A stretch of DNA of 64,000 bases, taken from Mytilus galloprovincialis (Eukaryota; Mollusca; Bivalvia; Mytilida; Mytilidae). Where the stretch lies: positions 54,378,833 through 54,442,832 of the forward strand of contig NC_134851.1 of NCBI RefSeq assembly GCF_965363235.1, read 5' to 3'. The translations under genes were made by a program, and so were the position numbers. The stretch's first letter is position 1. The number at the start of each line of letters is the position of its first letter. Below are positions 1 through 20,138 of this stretch, piece by piece. Below the pieces are notes generated by a model. The model did not search any database and was not told the DNA's origin. It was given only the letters and a program-made list of their open reading frames with translations.

Positions 1-90
1 TCAGGCGTAACGAATTTATAGGGTCGGTCGGTAAAGGGCAAACAAACAATATTTTAATTTAAGCCTCATAGATACAATTTAATATCTTAC

Positions 91-8823
<8,733 letters not shown>

Positions 8824-9289
8824 TAAGGCGTGTGTAAAATCTGCACAATATCGGATATCGATAATTCCGGAATATGCCTTAAAGTAGCATTATGAAAGAG
8901 CAAAGTCTATTTTCTTCGCCTGTGTTCATGATACTTCATCAAGAAAATTACAATGATTTATTCACCGAGTGGTGTGATCTAGAAATTTTCATAAGTGGGG
9001 GCTCACTGACTGCCTAAGAGGGTCCCGCCCCCCCCTAAATCCGCTCTCTGAGCAATTAAAACACATCTATTCAGCAAGATACACACTGTTGCAAAAGAAA
9101 CTGCTTACAAATTATGCCAAAAATATCAAATTCCCTAAAACATATCATTTAGTTTTTCAAGTGCACTGAGAAATAACTTGATTTCAACAATAATCAAAAT
9201 TGTGCGATTTTAAAGAAAAATGGATTATTGTCGTTATGTTTTATTTTTAATTAAATTATGATATTAAAACGGATTTTTTTTTTTGTTAT

Positions 9290-9495
9290 AACTGGTTGGG
9301 TTTGTGTGGCTTATATATAGTCATTAGTTTTCCGTATGTGTTGTTTTGTATATATTGTTGTTTGTTTTTCTGTCTATTCTTCTGTTTTGTTGTTTTTTTG
9401 TTTTATGATTTCATTTTAATTTCGACTTATGAGTTTGAATGACCCTTTGATATCATTTGCCTCTCTTTAACAGTGGAGAACATTTCATTCCTTTT
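9290..9495 (+). repeat. Retro-tail repeat fragment
   Basis: GT-rich sequence ending ATGAGTTTGAATGACCCTTT then GATATCATTTGCCTCTCTTT, a diverged copy of the phrase 'atgagtttgactgtccc tttggtatctttc' seen at 19650, 45010 and 53140. Non-coding, upstream of ITFG2. Confidence 0.5.
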
Positions 9496-9532
9496 CCATC
9501 AATTCAATTTAAGAGACGAATTTTAAATCATG

Positions 9533-10508
9533 AAAGGAGTAGGTTCAGTAAGACCCCTTTTTGGCCTCAAAATATAGCAGTTTTAGAAAATTGTGAAAAT
9601 GTAATCGTTTAGATATTTATTGCAAAGTAGAATGCTTCTGTTACATAAATATGGGCTGTTTTTGACAAAACAATGCACATATATCGGATACCAGCATCAT
9701 TAAGTCATGCCAAATTACTGAAATCTTCACAACTGTAGCATTTTAGTTAAATTTTAGACGGTTTCCGTCTGAAATGAAAGCAATCTAATTATAAACCGAT
9801 CTCTCATCGCTCCTGTTTCTGATATGTCGCGTGGGAGATCTAACGAAACCCGCTTTGAGGTCACATGTGAGTGACCTCGTAGGTGTGTCTTTTTCGACCA
9901 ATGAAATTGAGTCTTCCACGATCTTGGAAGTTTAACGTAAGGCAAAGGGATGTAACTCATTTTATTTACGACGAAATCGTCAGTCATAATAATTCATAAA
10001 CTTTTTTGATTGGCTTATTAATAGGTCGTCAACTCATTTGCATATCTTTATAAATTCATGACTTTTAGTTCACTCACATGTGACCTCAAAGCGGGTTTCG
10101 TTAGATCTCCCACGCGACATATCAGAAACAGGAGCGATGAGAGATCGGTTTTTAATTAGATTGAAATGAAAGTGGCCGCATTCGTGTTCATTCATAATAT
10201 TGAAATGTAAGTTGTATTTGATGATAATACATAATATATATAAAGGTTGAGGATGAACACGGATGCGGCCACTTTCATTTTTGACAAAAATCATCTGAAA
10301 AGTGACGATTTTTGGCATATTTGATAGATTTTTCATATTTAAGCTTGAATCGGGGCGTTTTAAATGACTTATTGAGTTAAAATCTTCCCCATTAACTAAT
10401 TGAATCAATTGAAATAGACACTTAAGTGTTTAGAAAGTGTCTAAAATCTTTCGTTAGATGAACTTGAAAATTGAGGCCGAAATCGGCCCTTACCGGACCT
10501 ACTCCTTT
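9533..10508. mobile_element. Family E element (copy 2) interrupted by a MULE-like MITE
   Basis: Ends AAAGGAGTAGGTTCAGTAAG and (reverse complement) AAAGGAGTAGGTCCGGTAAG, same family as 1441-2031 but opposite orientation. The two copies align along their length apart from the 383-bp insert at 9781-10163 and its 9-bp duplication. Confidence 0.75.
9781..10163. mobile_element. M1: MULE-like MITE, 9-bp TSD, ~93-bp inverted arms
   Basis: Flanked by the direct repeat AAATGAAAG at 9772-9780 and 10164-10172. Arms of about 93 bp starting CAATCTAATTA are almost identical (I see one mismatch in the arm read by eye). The 9-bp duplication is typical of Mutator-like elements. The family E copy at 1441-2031 carries a diverged but uninterrupted version of this site. 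Nearly identical arms suggest a young insertion. Confidence 0.85.
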
Positions 10509-10984
10509 GAACATTTTACAGTATCAATAAAAACTATATATCACATGACTATACAGTCTTGACAATAGATTAACTATTCCCAAGGTACACACCAAACAAC
10601 AATCAAGTTCTGGCATAGTTAAGTTAATCATGAAAGTATTATATTTACTTCCATGAGTTAATTAACTATATTTGACCAATGTCAGTGGACAACATTTCCG
10701 TGACTCCATGTGCTGCTTCATATATATAGAGACAAAATATCGTTATCTGGTTCAGTTAAAATAGATTGTTTACGTTAGTTTTGAGATTGTTTTCTTGGAA
10801 TTATTTCAATACCATTTATAAGTGATTTCTGACGTTTCTAATTGAAATCTGGGGTTTAAGTGTTCCTATTAAACTAATATTTCCCAGACATTTTAAAATG
10901 CTTTGTTCTCTCATGATAAATCCCATGTATCGACCGATTTGATTTCTAAGTTGTGGCCACTTATAAGGACTAGGGTTTAAAAAA

Positions 10985-11300
10985 AAAAAGAGAGGCGAAA
11001 GATACCAGAGGGACCGTCAAACTCATAGATTTAAAATAAAATGGCAACGCCATAGCTAAAAAAATAGAAAGACCAGCAGACCAATAATAGTACACTCTCC
11101 ATACACGTCCCAATTTATAAAAGTAAACCATTGCAGGTCAAAGTATGTTCTTCAACACAGAACCTTGGCTCATACCGAACAGCAAGCTATAAAGAGCCCC
11201 AAAAACACTATTGTAAAACCATTCAAACGGGAAAACCAACGGACTAATCTACATAAAAAACGAAAAAAGAGAAACACGTATCAAACACAATTAAGGAACA
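10985..11300 (-). repeat. Retro-tail repeat fragment, minus orientation
   Basis: Reverse complement carries the 'gccatggcgttg...' and 'gtttgac(g)gtccctctggtatctttc' phrases of the tails at 44985-45060 and 53110-53180, followed by sequence also present at 35040-35215 (CAAACAGCAAGCTATAAAG-like). Non-coding. Confidence 0.6.
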
Positions 11301-11959
11301 TCTGATTCCGAACTTTGGACATGTGCATACAATTGTAGCGAGTTTAAACGTTTTAATGGTACTAAACCTTCACCTTGATCTGAAACAATAGAAAGTGTAA
11401 CATCACAACATTTGATTTTATGATTATTTTTTTTTTTTATTATTGTGAGTCGGAGCCGTGAGTGACACTGAGTAGTTCTCAATTTGTTTTTATCAAGTTC
11501 AGATTACTATAAAGAACAAGTTTTGAAATTTTAACTATATATAATATATTCATTTTTCCATAGTAATTTCCTCCCCCCTTTTTTTTTATAAACAGTTATG
11601 TTGTCAGCTATTCAATTTTTGTAAGTATAATATATTGAAACCCCTCGGGCTCTTTTGTGTAAAAATAAAAAAATTTAAACGACAGATTTTTTAAATTAGA
11701 TATGAGAAGATAGTTCTTATAATGTGGTTACAGAAATATGTATGTACAAAATGATGAACGAAACACAAATATGATATTCAGCAACAAACGACAACCACTG
11801 AATGACAGGCTCTTTATATAGTTCATATAAGTTTGCTCGTACTTTAAAACAAGTGGAATACGGGAAAAAGAAGAAGACAAAAATCCAAAAACATAACTTT
11901 AGAAATGAGCACTCAGCCTACATGTCAAACCCCACCATTATAAGTAAGTGAATACAAGG

Positions 11960-12102
11960 CAGCGGCGGATCCAAGGGGTGTTCTGGGGGTTGGAACCCTT
12001 TTTTTTAAACGATCAATGCATTTGCATTGGGACATATGGTTGGAATCCCCCTTTATCCTGGCATGGGAACCCTCTCTATGAAAAATGGCTGGTTCGCCCC
12101 TG
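11960..12102. mobile_element. K1: small CAGNGGCGGATCC-type MITE, TSD CAAGG
   Basis: 143 bp between direct repeats CAAGG at 11955-11959 and 12103-12107. Starts CAGCGGCGGATCC, ends GGTTCGCCCCTG; interior has paired G-run and C-run blocks (GGGGGTTGGAACCC). Non-coding; other members at 22023, 61681 and partial at 15890. Confidence 0.7.
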
Positions 12103-12709
12103 CAAGGATGACTGCATGGGCTCACTGGGCTTTTTTTCAACAAAACCTACGAAATGTTTGGCTCCTTAACGCTTTCAACTTCGTGATTTGGCCTTTTAAA
12201 CTTTTTTTTGTTAGAGCATGAGGTCATCGATCATGCAATGATAACTTTTATAGACGAGGCGCACGTCTGTATGGCGTAATACAATTTAGATTATGACAAG
12301 TCTGATGAGTTTATTATGTCTTCTTCCTACCGACTGTCGTAGGTGGCCTGTTGCTAGGCGAGATTTCTGTCCCTATCAAATATACCATTATGTTCCAGTG
12401 ACAGTCCAAATTTCCCTGACTTTCATCTTAATTGGACGGCTACTTTTACGGAACCTACTTATCGTGTTTATTGTTAATTTGTTCTCGACCTCATCATGAA
12501 ATTGCAAAAAAATCAGTATGGTTCCCACTGGTCATTAAACAACCAACATTAGATCAATCAATCAATCGGCTATTCAGATCACTCTATTTTCAGTGCAGAC
12601 AGAAATCACAATTAGTCCAGTCAATCTAGCATAGATTTGACCCTAACCTTGAAGTAATTGCAACAGAAGATTTTTAAGTTTTAACCTTTAGCAGTATATC
12701 CAAAACATA

Positions 12710-13414
12710 CACAGAAAAAAAATTCATAAAATCTAACTTGTGGAAAACAAAAATAGTCATAATTTAAATCTCCTATTGAGATTTGCATTGATAAGGGAGA
12801 TAACTCTGCAAAAAAAATGATACAAAATTATAACTTTACTGCTTCTATTCAACAGAATGTATTCATTCTTGATGTTTTAGCCGTCTTTAGTTTCATGTCT
12901 TTTGTCAAGCTACAACCTAATTTCATAATTCATTAGTTGACCATTTTATAGTAGATTTTTTCAGCATGTCAAGGTAAAAAATCTCAAATTAAGTAAACTA
13001 AAGAAGCATATACATGTATCCATGTTTGTGTGGTTTCTTTAAACAAGGTAGATGCTGAACAAATGTATTTTACAGATATAAACAATACCAAATATTCACA
13101 TTGTTTTTTTCAAAATGTCACATTGCCATAAATTTGCAATTTCTATATAAATGAAAAATGTGCAAAAAAATAAAAAATACCCATAACGCTTCAGTTTTGT
13201 ACATTTCATAAGCAGGATATTATATAAGATTGTCAAATACGAACTTATAACCCCATCAAAGTATCATATTTTACATGGATTTTAAGAAAACCAATCAAAA
13301 TTTGACCAAAAAAAAACTTATTTTTTGCTTTCCAATGTTAATTCCCATAAGAAATTAAAAATGCAAAATTTGAGTTTTCCTTCGAGTTAGATTTTATGGG
13401 ACTTTTTTTCTGTG
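12710..13414. mobile_element. TA-flanked inverted-repeat element (Tc1/mariner-like)
   Basis: Inverted ends of about 38 bp, CACAGAAAAAAAATTCATAA and (reverse complement) CACAGAAAAAAAGTCCCATA, both running on into AAAATCTAACT. TA dinucleotides flank both ends. 705 bp, no transposase frame. Tc1/mariner is inferred only from the TA duplication. Confidence 0.65.
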
Positions 13415-13534
13415 TATAATTGGGGCTTAATGCTATAGATTAGAACTAACACATTTTCTGTTGCAATTAGTTTAAGGTTCAAACTTAGTTTGACTGAACT
13501 AAATAGCTATAATGCCTTTATAGGGCTCGAGTGT

Positions 13535-13690
13535 CGAAATAAAATTAAGGAGATGTGGTATTATTGCCAATGAGACAACTATCCACCCATTTTCATATGA
13601 ATTGGATGCAGTTCTCGGCAACCATACGTCCTTCAACGACGAGAAAACCTCATAAAAGTTCCCGACATTAAAAATATGAAACAAATCAGT
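13535..13690 (-). repeat. Family A repeat, minus orientation
   Basis: Begins GGAGATGTGGTATTATTGCC then AATGAGACAACTATCCACCC, the reverse complement of the constant 3' end of family A (see 45065-45475). 5'-truncated relative to that copy. Confidence 0.65.
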
Positions 13691-14114
13691 TGAGAAAACT
13701 AACGATCGAATTTATATATATACGAAACAATTTACAAAAAACAAACTTAACTGTGTTCTACATCTTGATATACTATATCTACCATTTTCTCATTCCAGAT
13801 CTATATATGAGAAACTTAAAAGTACTCATTGATATAAATGGGGAGTGCTGCTTTCGGTCAGGAAATTAACATATCTTAACAATTTGTTAAAATAGCATAA
13901 CAGCTTGCAGAAGACATACTTATATTTATCAACCTAAAAACTATTCTGTAAATTATAAGTCTAGACTTAAGAAAAAGAGAAGCCATTTTAGGTTAATAGT
14001 CATGCATTTAACGTAGACATGCCTTTTTAATTGAACAGGAAGGAAGTCATTATCGCGGCGTAAAATGTTGTTGCTGTGCTCTTTTGGGTCTTTCGATATT
14101 GGAAATAATTGAAG

Positions 14115-14475
14115 AGTAAACTGAGTGGACGAATGTACTTCTGTAAATTTTTGATGACAAACGATTTCCTTAATTTCATGCTGAACTGTGTCACGTTTAC
14201 CAAATAGTCTACACTTTCTTGGAAACCATTTTAATTAAATGAGACAAATCAGTTTGAGAGTAAATTATGGACGAATGTACTCTGAAAGACGAACTGATTT
14301 CCTTACTTCATGTTGAACGGTGTCACGTTTACCAAATAGTCAACACCTGCTTATAGAAACCATTTTAATTGAATGAGACAAGTCAGATGAAGTCAACTGA
14401 AGAGTATAAATTATGGATGAATGTACTCTAAAAGACGAATTATTTCCTTACTTCATGTTGAACGGTGTCACGTAA
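14115..14475. repeat. Short tandem array, ~141-148 bp unit, about 2.5 copies
   Basis: The marker GGACGAATGTAC recurs at about 14128 and 14269 and as GGATGAATGTAC at about 14417. Each unit also holds GAACGGTGTCACGT or a close form, and CCATTTTAATT. No coding potential. An isolated local array, not clearly part of an element. Confidence 0.75.
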
Positions 14476-14499
14476 CTTCGTTTATATATAAAAAAAAAA

Positions 14500-14665
14500 A
14501 AAAAAAAGACGATGTGGCATAATGGCCAATGAGACAACTCTCCAAGTGATACCAAAAATGACACAGAAATTAACAACTATAGGTCACCGTACGGCCTTCA
14601 ACAATGAACAAAGCCCATACCGCACCGCATAGTCAGATATAAAAGGCCCCGCATCTCTTTAATTT
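14500..14665 (-). repeat. Family A repeat, minus orientation
   Basis: Preceded by an A-run, begins GACGATGTGGCATAATGGCC and includes ACGGCCTTCAACAATGAACA and CCATACCGC, the reverse complement of the family A phrase at 16720-16770. Confidence 0.7.
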
Positions 14666-15650
14666 TTTTTAATTGAACAAGTCTATATGATAGTTTTGAA
14701 TGACAATAAACACTTTTAATATTAGCGGAACCTCATTAACATAATAAACCAAGAACAGAAAAACTCAGACAACACCATGGCCATATGTTAAATTGATGAG
14801 ACAGGATGAGTTTTACAGAGTACAGAATAATGGGCAACAATGCTGATTCAAGGGCTAAAAACAATTAAAAAAAGAGGAAAAAATAGATAAGAGAATAATG
14901 GGGTGCAAAATTATACAGATTTTTTAAAGCATTTTTCTTCATCTGTAAAAGTAAGGCTCATTCTGTAAAATTCTCATGAAAATAATTTAACTATTAAACT
15001 GTATCTCTAATTTATGGATGCTTACTTTAATTTATTTTATACGTCGTTCATTTCTCAAATCATGCAGACAGTATGTTTTATGTATTACGTGCTATATTCA
15101 AGCTATAAGTTGTTCAAAATTGCGCAATTTTGCATAGATTATTCAAGTTAAGAAAACTTCGTTAGTATGGAAAAAATCTTAGAAATAAGTGGTTTGAAAT
15201 AAAATAATAAGAAGCTGGTTTTATCATATGCGGTATGAAAATTAAAAGAAAAAGGTGACACCGAACTTATTTTCTTTCTACAAGTAAAAAAAGCAATTTT
15301 TAACATTCTTTTATAGTTTTTTACTATAAGAGTTATTTCCCTTAAATTGCAAAGTTCGTACAACAACAGATACTTGATATTTGTTTGGAGCACTAGCTGT
15401 CAAAATCATATTCATATACGCGCACTGATTTGACTCAAATTCTCAAACTAGATTGATAACATACTAAAACATATTTCCAAATCATAAATGTATATTCTCA
15501 AAATTTCGGGTGTAATTTAGTCTAGACGCCATCTAATTAACTATCGAGATGACCTTGGAAACTACCGACGGTCACATAACACGATATAGACATACATAAA
15601 CATACATAGATATGGTCCTCGTGCAAATGAATTTTTCTATGTCTGTTCGA

Positions 15651-15721
15651 CAATCTAATTAAAATATTGATCTCTGATTACGTTACACTACCTATCAGAG
15701 ATCAATACTTTAATTAGATTG
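15651..15721. mobile_element. M2: 71-bp hairpin MITE, 9-bp TSD
   Basis: Arms CAATCTAATTAAAATATTGA and the reverse complement CAATCTAATTAAAGTATTGA, extended by TCTCTGA, around an ~18-nt loop. Flanked by TCTGTTCGA at 15642-15650 and 15722-15730. Same terminal motif (CAATCTAATTA) and same TSD length as M1, so a minimal member of that family. Confidence 0.85.
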
Positions 15722-15889
15722 TCTGTTCGATTTCATGCTATAGGTTAAAAAATGCAATTTTTCGATTTTTTTTAATAACAGAACACAAATTAATCATTTG
15801 TAATCCATATCTAGCTAAGGGGTTTAATTGAAGTTCACATGAATATGTATTCAATGAGGTCGAATTATTCGTTTGTAAGTGAATAATTC

Positions 15890-15952
15890 ATCCAAAAAAA
15901 GGGGGGTTCCAACCCCCAGAACCCCGCCCCCTTTTGGATACGCGCCTGTATT
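15890..15952. repeat. Family K fragment
   Basis: Reads TCCAAAAAAAGGGGGGTTCC AACCCCCAGAACCCCGCC and GGATACGCGCCTG, similar to K1 interior and its right end. Only part of the element is present. Confidence 0.45.
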
Positions 15953-16056
15953 TGCTGCTAAAAGCGAAATATAATTAATTATTCCATATTGATATTAAAT
16001 TAGTAGTTTTCTCTATATGAACTGGATTTTGAATTAAAAAAAGCATATTCACTTAA

Positions 16057-17515
16057 TACCGCAGTCCCACTAGGCCACGATCGCACTACGATCTGTGAAA
16101 AAAATGTAGATTTTGACGATCGTAGTGCGATCGTGTAGATCGCAGTAAGGTCGTATCACTGTCGTGGTGAGGTCTTCAAGATCGTGATGAGCGTGGCAAA
16201 CTTTGAACATGTTCAAAACAATCGTGGTGTGGTCGTGGCGAAATCGAGTCGTAGTAGAAGTGTAGTGAGCGCGCACCAAGGTCGTGCTAAGATCGCAAAG
16301 GTCGCTGTAGCATCGTAGCGAGAGCGTAGTGAAAGCGTGATTCTATTCGGAGAGACTGCGCTACGATCTCACAGCGATGTTATTACGACCTCACTACGAC
16401 CATCACGTTCTCACTGCGACCCAACTACCCTTTTACTACGACTATACCACGTTTACACCACGCTGTTCAAGATCACAGTACGATTCTAGCACGCCCATGC
16501 CGTCCTCGTCACGCTCTTCTTACGACCTGACTACGTTCATACTACGACCATCATGCTCTTAATCATTGTCACATAAAATATATAAAAGCTCTCCAGGTTT
16601 TGTTTGTCTGTATGTAATTTGAACCTCTTGTCCTTTTTCTGTAACAGCTCGACCTAAGGCCGTTAGTTTTTTCTCGTTTGAATTGTTTTACATTGTCATT
16701 TCGGGGCCTTTTATTGCTGACTATGCGGTATGGGCTATGCTCATTGTTGAAGGCCATACGGTGACCTATAGTTGTTACTTTCTATGTCATTTTGGTCTCG
16801 TGTGGGTAGTTGTCTCATTGGCAATCATACCACATCTTTTTTTTTATATCGACACATCTGTGGCATCCCTGATATCGTTCACTTACATCGTCATTTGAGC
16901 ATGATGGACCAGCAATAGGTTTGCGATTCAGGTTGGATTGGTCGGTCCGACATCTCTGCTGGATCAGGATTCATTACTATCAAAGCTCCCTCTGCCTCTA
17001 TCACCCTACCGCCACTCCCAAGTGTTCTTTATGTATTGGTGGCAAGACATGTCGTTTCCGAGAAATCTACGTATTAATCAGAAATAGAAAGAAAGGAATC
17101 GTATTGATATGGAACACGATGTTGACGCTATTGCTGTGAACGTAGTAAGATTGCGGTATGAACGTAGTATAATCGTGGAAAGAACGTAGTATAATCGTGG
17201 AAAGAACGTGCTATAATCGCAGTAGAAGCGAGGTAAGATCGTGTTGCAATCGGATAGCTCGTGGTATGGTCGTAGTGAAAACGTGATGAGCGTAGAAAGA
17301 TCTTGATAAGCGTAGTGAGGTCGCAGAATAAGCGCGGTGAGAACGTGGTATAATCGTAGCGGGGTCGTTGTAGAAGCGTAATGAGGACGTAGTAGCATCG
17401 TGGAGGCAACGAAAATATTCATTTTCATGCCGCTTATACCGCGACCTCACCACGATCTGCATTTATTTTAGATCGTGGTGAGCGTGGTGCGATCGTGGTC
17501 AAGTGGGACTAGGGC
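16057..17515. mobile_element. T2: TTAA-flanked element built from degenerate 10-11 bp motifs
   Basis: Flanked by TTAA at 16053-16056 and 17516-17519. Ends align as inverted repeats through AGTCCCACT and CCACGATCGCAC. Between them, about 16077-16560 and 17130-17510 are filled with variants of a short motif around CGTAGTGAG/GATCGTGGTG, recurring every 10-11 bp (clearest at 17137-17250, e.g. AACGTAGTATA then ATCGTGGAAAG). Motif strand flips near 16345 and again near 17430. Frames crossing the array are repeat artefacts. The middle holds a family A copy and unrelated sequence. No transposase seen. Confidence 0.75.
16635..16855 (+). repeat. Family A repeat inside T2
   Basis: Begins near GGCCGTTAGTTTT and runs through TATGCGGTATGGGCTATGCT, GAAGGCCATACGGTGACC and the constant end TTGTCTCATTGGCAATCATA then a T-run. 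5'-truncated compared with 45065-45475, as expected for retroposed copies. Confidence 0.75.
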
Positions 17516-17519
17516 TTAA

Positions 17520-18360
17520 GAGAGTGTTATTCACCGCGCTAAACGTCACGCGCTTTTATATACATGCAACGTTATGGTAAAATGTTTCATGCAAAATTTG
17601 TTTTGGTATATGTTTGTCATTAAATATACATTTTTTTCTCTCGGAATATGGAATAAAACAATTACTGTCTTCTGTTTCGGTAAATATGGGGTTTAATTGA
17701 CTTTTGAAAAAAACTGATATTCAGTTATTCAGTGTGCACCAAATTGTTTATGTTATTTCCTCATAGACAGAAAAAAATATTACAGTCATCCCTTAAATAA
17801 TACAACACAGTCAAGAAAACGCTCACTGACTAATCCAAAGAAGTATGTACCATTGACCAAAGTCTGGAATATATCGTCAGTAGATTTCAGTTTACGCCGT
17901 CTGCTTCAAATTCAACTTCAAATTCAAAATTGATAGTTTTTCCTGGGACTATTATACTCCGACCATATAATATAATGTCATATATTTTATATCCCACTGA
18001 GGTTTCACCAAACACAAATACTGAAACAGTTGTAAAAGTTGCCGTTAAAGGAAGAAATAATCAGTTATCATAAAATATTCGCGAAGTCAATGTGTATATA
18101 TGTCTCTGCTGTGGCATATCGGGAAAATGTGCATTTTCGACTGTAATAATGGCCTTAAAAACGCGTACATATATAAGCATTAGGTTTGATTACGTATGAA
18201 GAATATTTGTACTAATTAATTTTAATGAAAAAGGCAACATTGATTTTTTTTTAATTTGACTAAATATAACTGAAAAAAAAATGCCGTTCTTTTCCTAAAA
18301 TCTTGAAACTTTCAGTTTGTTAAAAAATAATTATTTCCAAAGAATTTCAGCTTCCCAATT
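17520..18360. other. AT-rich intergenic stretch, nothing recognised
   Basis: No exon with usable splice sites, no element ends and no RNA gene seen on either strand. Confidence 0.4.
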
Positions 18361-19700
18361 GTGAACTTTCCATTTCTAAGTAGCAACATTCCAGCAGCAC
18401 CTGCATATATCTCCCAATTGATACGATATTCCCGTGCTTGCATTTCCTATCATGATTTTCTTGATAGAGGGTTACTGCTCACAAGGAAGCTATTAAACCA
18501 AGAGTTCAAAATGGTGAAGTTGAAATCATCCCTTCGTAAATTTTACGGACACCATCACGAGTTGGTTGACCGTTATGGAATAACGGAATAACCGTTTCAC
18601 AAATGATATCGGATATGTTTCTTACGTCTTAACTACAATCCCCTTCCCTTTCATGAATGTGACCTACCGAATTAGACTATTTACCGGATTTGTAATCACA
18701 TAAGCAACACGACAGGTGCCACATGTGGAGCAGGATCTGCTTACCCTTCCGGAGCACCAGAGATCACCCCTAGTTTTTGGTGGGGTTCGTGTTGTTTATT
18801 CTTTAGTTTTCTATGTTGTGTCATGTGTACTATTGTTTTTCTGTTTGTCTTTTTCATTTTTGAATCCGGGTCCGTTCGCGCCCATTCACGTTCGCACCCG
18901 CTCATGTTCGCCCCCTTTCACTTTCGCACCCTACATGTTCGCACCCAAAGTCCGTTCGCACCCTACATGTTCGCGCCCAATTTCAACTTTGTAATCAAGT
19001 AGTATTCTTATAAGTATTATTGTTTTCATTGTCTCAAAATAAAGTGATACAGCATTTTTTTGTGTTGAATAAATCTTAATCATGTTTTGGATAGTGTATT
19101 GTTAAAAAAAAAAAATATTCCTTTCTAAATAAAGTGGGATTCTGTCAACGTTTTATTTTGTGTTGAATAACTCTTTATCATGTTTTGGTTAGTGTATTAC
19201 TATAACATGTATAACTTTGTTTCATTGACTTGTTTCAAAATGAAGTGAGATTCTGACTACGTTTTTTTTTTTTTGAGTCTTGAATAAATTTTATCATGTT
19301 TTGGTTATAATATTGTATTACTATATTTTATTGTTTCATTGTTTCAGATCAAAGGGACCAAGCTGTTAAAAACAATTATCTTTTGTGTTTTTCATTTATA
19401 ATCCTCAATCTTTTACTCATACCAAGCTATAGATACATTCAGTATTTACACGAAAGCAATTAAAAACAACAATGATGATTTTCCAATTATTCAACTGGAA
19501 TTTGAATTAAAATTGGGCGCGAACGTGTAGAGTGCGAACGGACCTTGAGTGCGAACGTGCGAGGTGCGAACGTGTAGGGTGCGAAAGTATATTGGGCGCG
19601 AACGGACCTGATACCTTCATTTTTAGCCATGGCGTTGTCAGCGGTTTGTTTTAGATTTATGAGTTTGACTGTCCCTTTGGTATCTTTCTTCCCTCTTTTA
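18361..19700 (+). mobile_element. Family D retroelement 3' fragment (fossil), interrupted by a hAT-like insert
   Basis: 18361-18595 encodes a reverse-transcriptase C-terminal tail (phrases YISQLIRYSRAC, LTRKLLNQEF, LRKFYG, HHELVDRYGI) and is followed by a 3' UTR-like region to 18852 that resumes at 19624-19700 after the insert at 18861-19615. Same region as 44500-45060 and 52300-53185. I cannot assign the retroelement clade. Broken, 5'-truncated copy. Confidence 0.7.
18861..19615. mobile_element. hAT-like element, 8-bp TSD, with GTGCGAACG subterminal repeats
   Basis: Flanked by TTCATTTT at 18853-18860 and 19616-19623; the uninterrupted relative at about 44970 shows the empty site. Inverted ends share GGTCCGTTCGCGCCCA. 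Both subterminal zones (18866-18985 and 19515-19610) carry about five or more copies of a GGTGCGAACGTG-type motif facing inward, unusual G+C islands in AT-rich DNA. The 8-bp duplication and clustered subterminal motifs fit hAT elements. No transposase. Confidence 0.8.
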
Positions 19701-20089
19701 TACATATCAAGAACACTTTCAGGAGAAATTTTTCAGAAATGTTTTACAAAAATCCGTTTGTGTTTATTATCCTTTTTGTATACGATCTTGACTCTAAATA
19801 AAACTACTTTATTATTTCTTCAGTTTAGGGCCGAAACGAATAAGGTCGAAACGTCTTGTTTCAAATCCCACATGGGATTTAGTAAGGTTACCAGTATAAC
19901 CAGTAAATCATTTACCGTAGTACTGTTTCCGGCAAGAAACAAAATAGTGCTAAATAGTTTATACTTATATTTGATTGAATGTACAAAATATTGAACCAAT
20001 TTTAATTTATCTTTTAATTTTATCGATTTTAATTTATTATATCTATATATTACTTAATACCGTGTTCATTACTCTAATATCAGTCAAGT

Positions 20090-20121
20090 CTTCCGGTGAT
20101 ATCCTTGTGCAAGTCTTTTCC
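20090..20121 (+). promoter_or_regulatory. Candidate RPS26 promoter/TOP start
   Basis: CTTCCGG at 20090-20096 matches an ETS/GABP-type box in reverse, and CTTTTCC at 20115-20121 is a 5' TOP-like start shortly before ATG-GT. Ribosomal protein genes usually start at such C-pyrimidine tracts. Inferred from motif and spacing only. Confidence 0.35.
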
Positions 20122-20135
20122 ATGTGGTAGTCGAC

Positions 20136-20138
20136 ATG
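20136..20138 (+). CDS. RPS26: RPS26 candidate exon 1 (start codon only)
   Basis: Exon 2 begins ACT TCC AAG, so the Met codon must come from an upstream exon ending in ATG. At 20136-20138 an ATG is followed directly by GTAGGT, and a TOP-like CTTTTCC lies 15-21 nt upstream. An exon of about 20115-20138 would leave a 1.67-kb first intron. An ATG-TGG-TAG triplet run just upstream (20122) would be a two-codon uORF. Other ATG-GT sites cannot be excluded. Confidence 0.5.

Noticed and set aside
1-60. GGTCGGTCGGTAAA near the window start, like the P1 interior
   Set aside because: Only about 15 bp matches and the end of the element would lie outside the window; too little to call.
16070-17462. Several open frames on both strands with Arg/Thr/Tyr/Leu-rich sequence
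   Set aside because: They follow the 10-11 bp motif array of T2; low complexity and no start or splice support.
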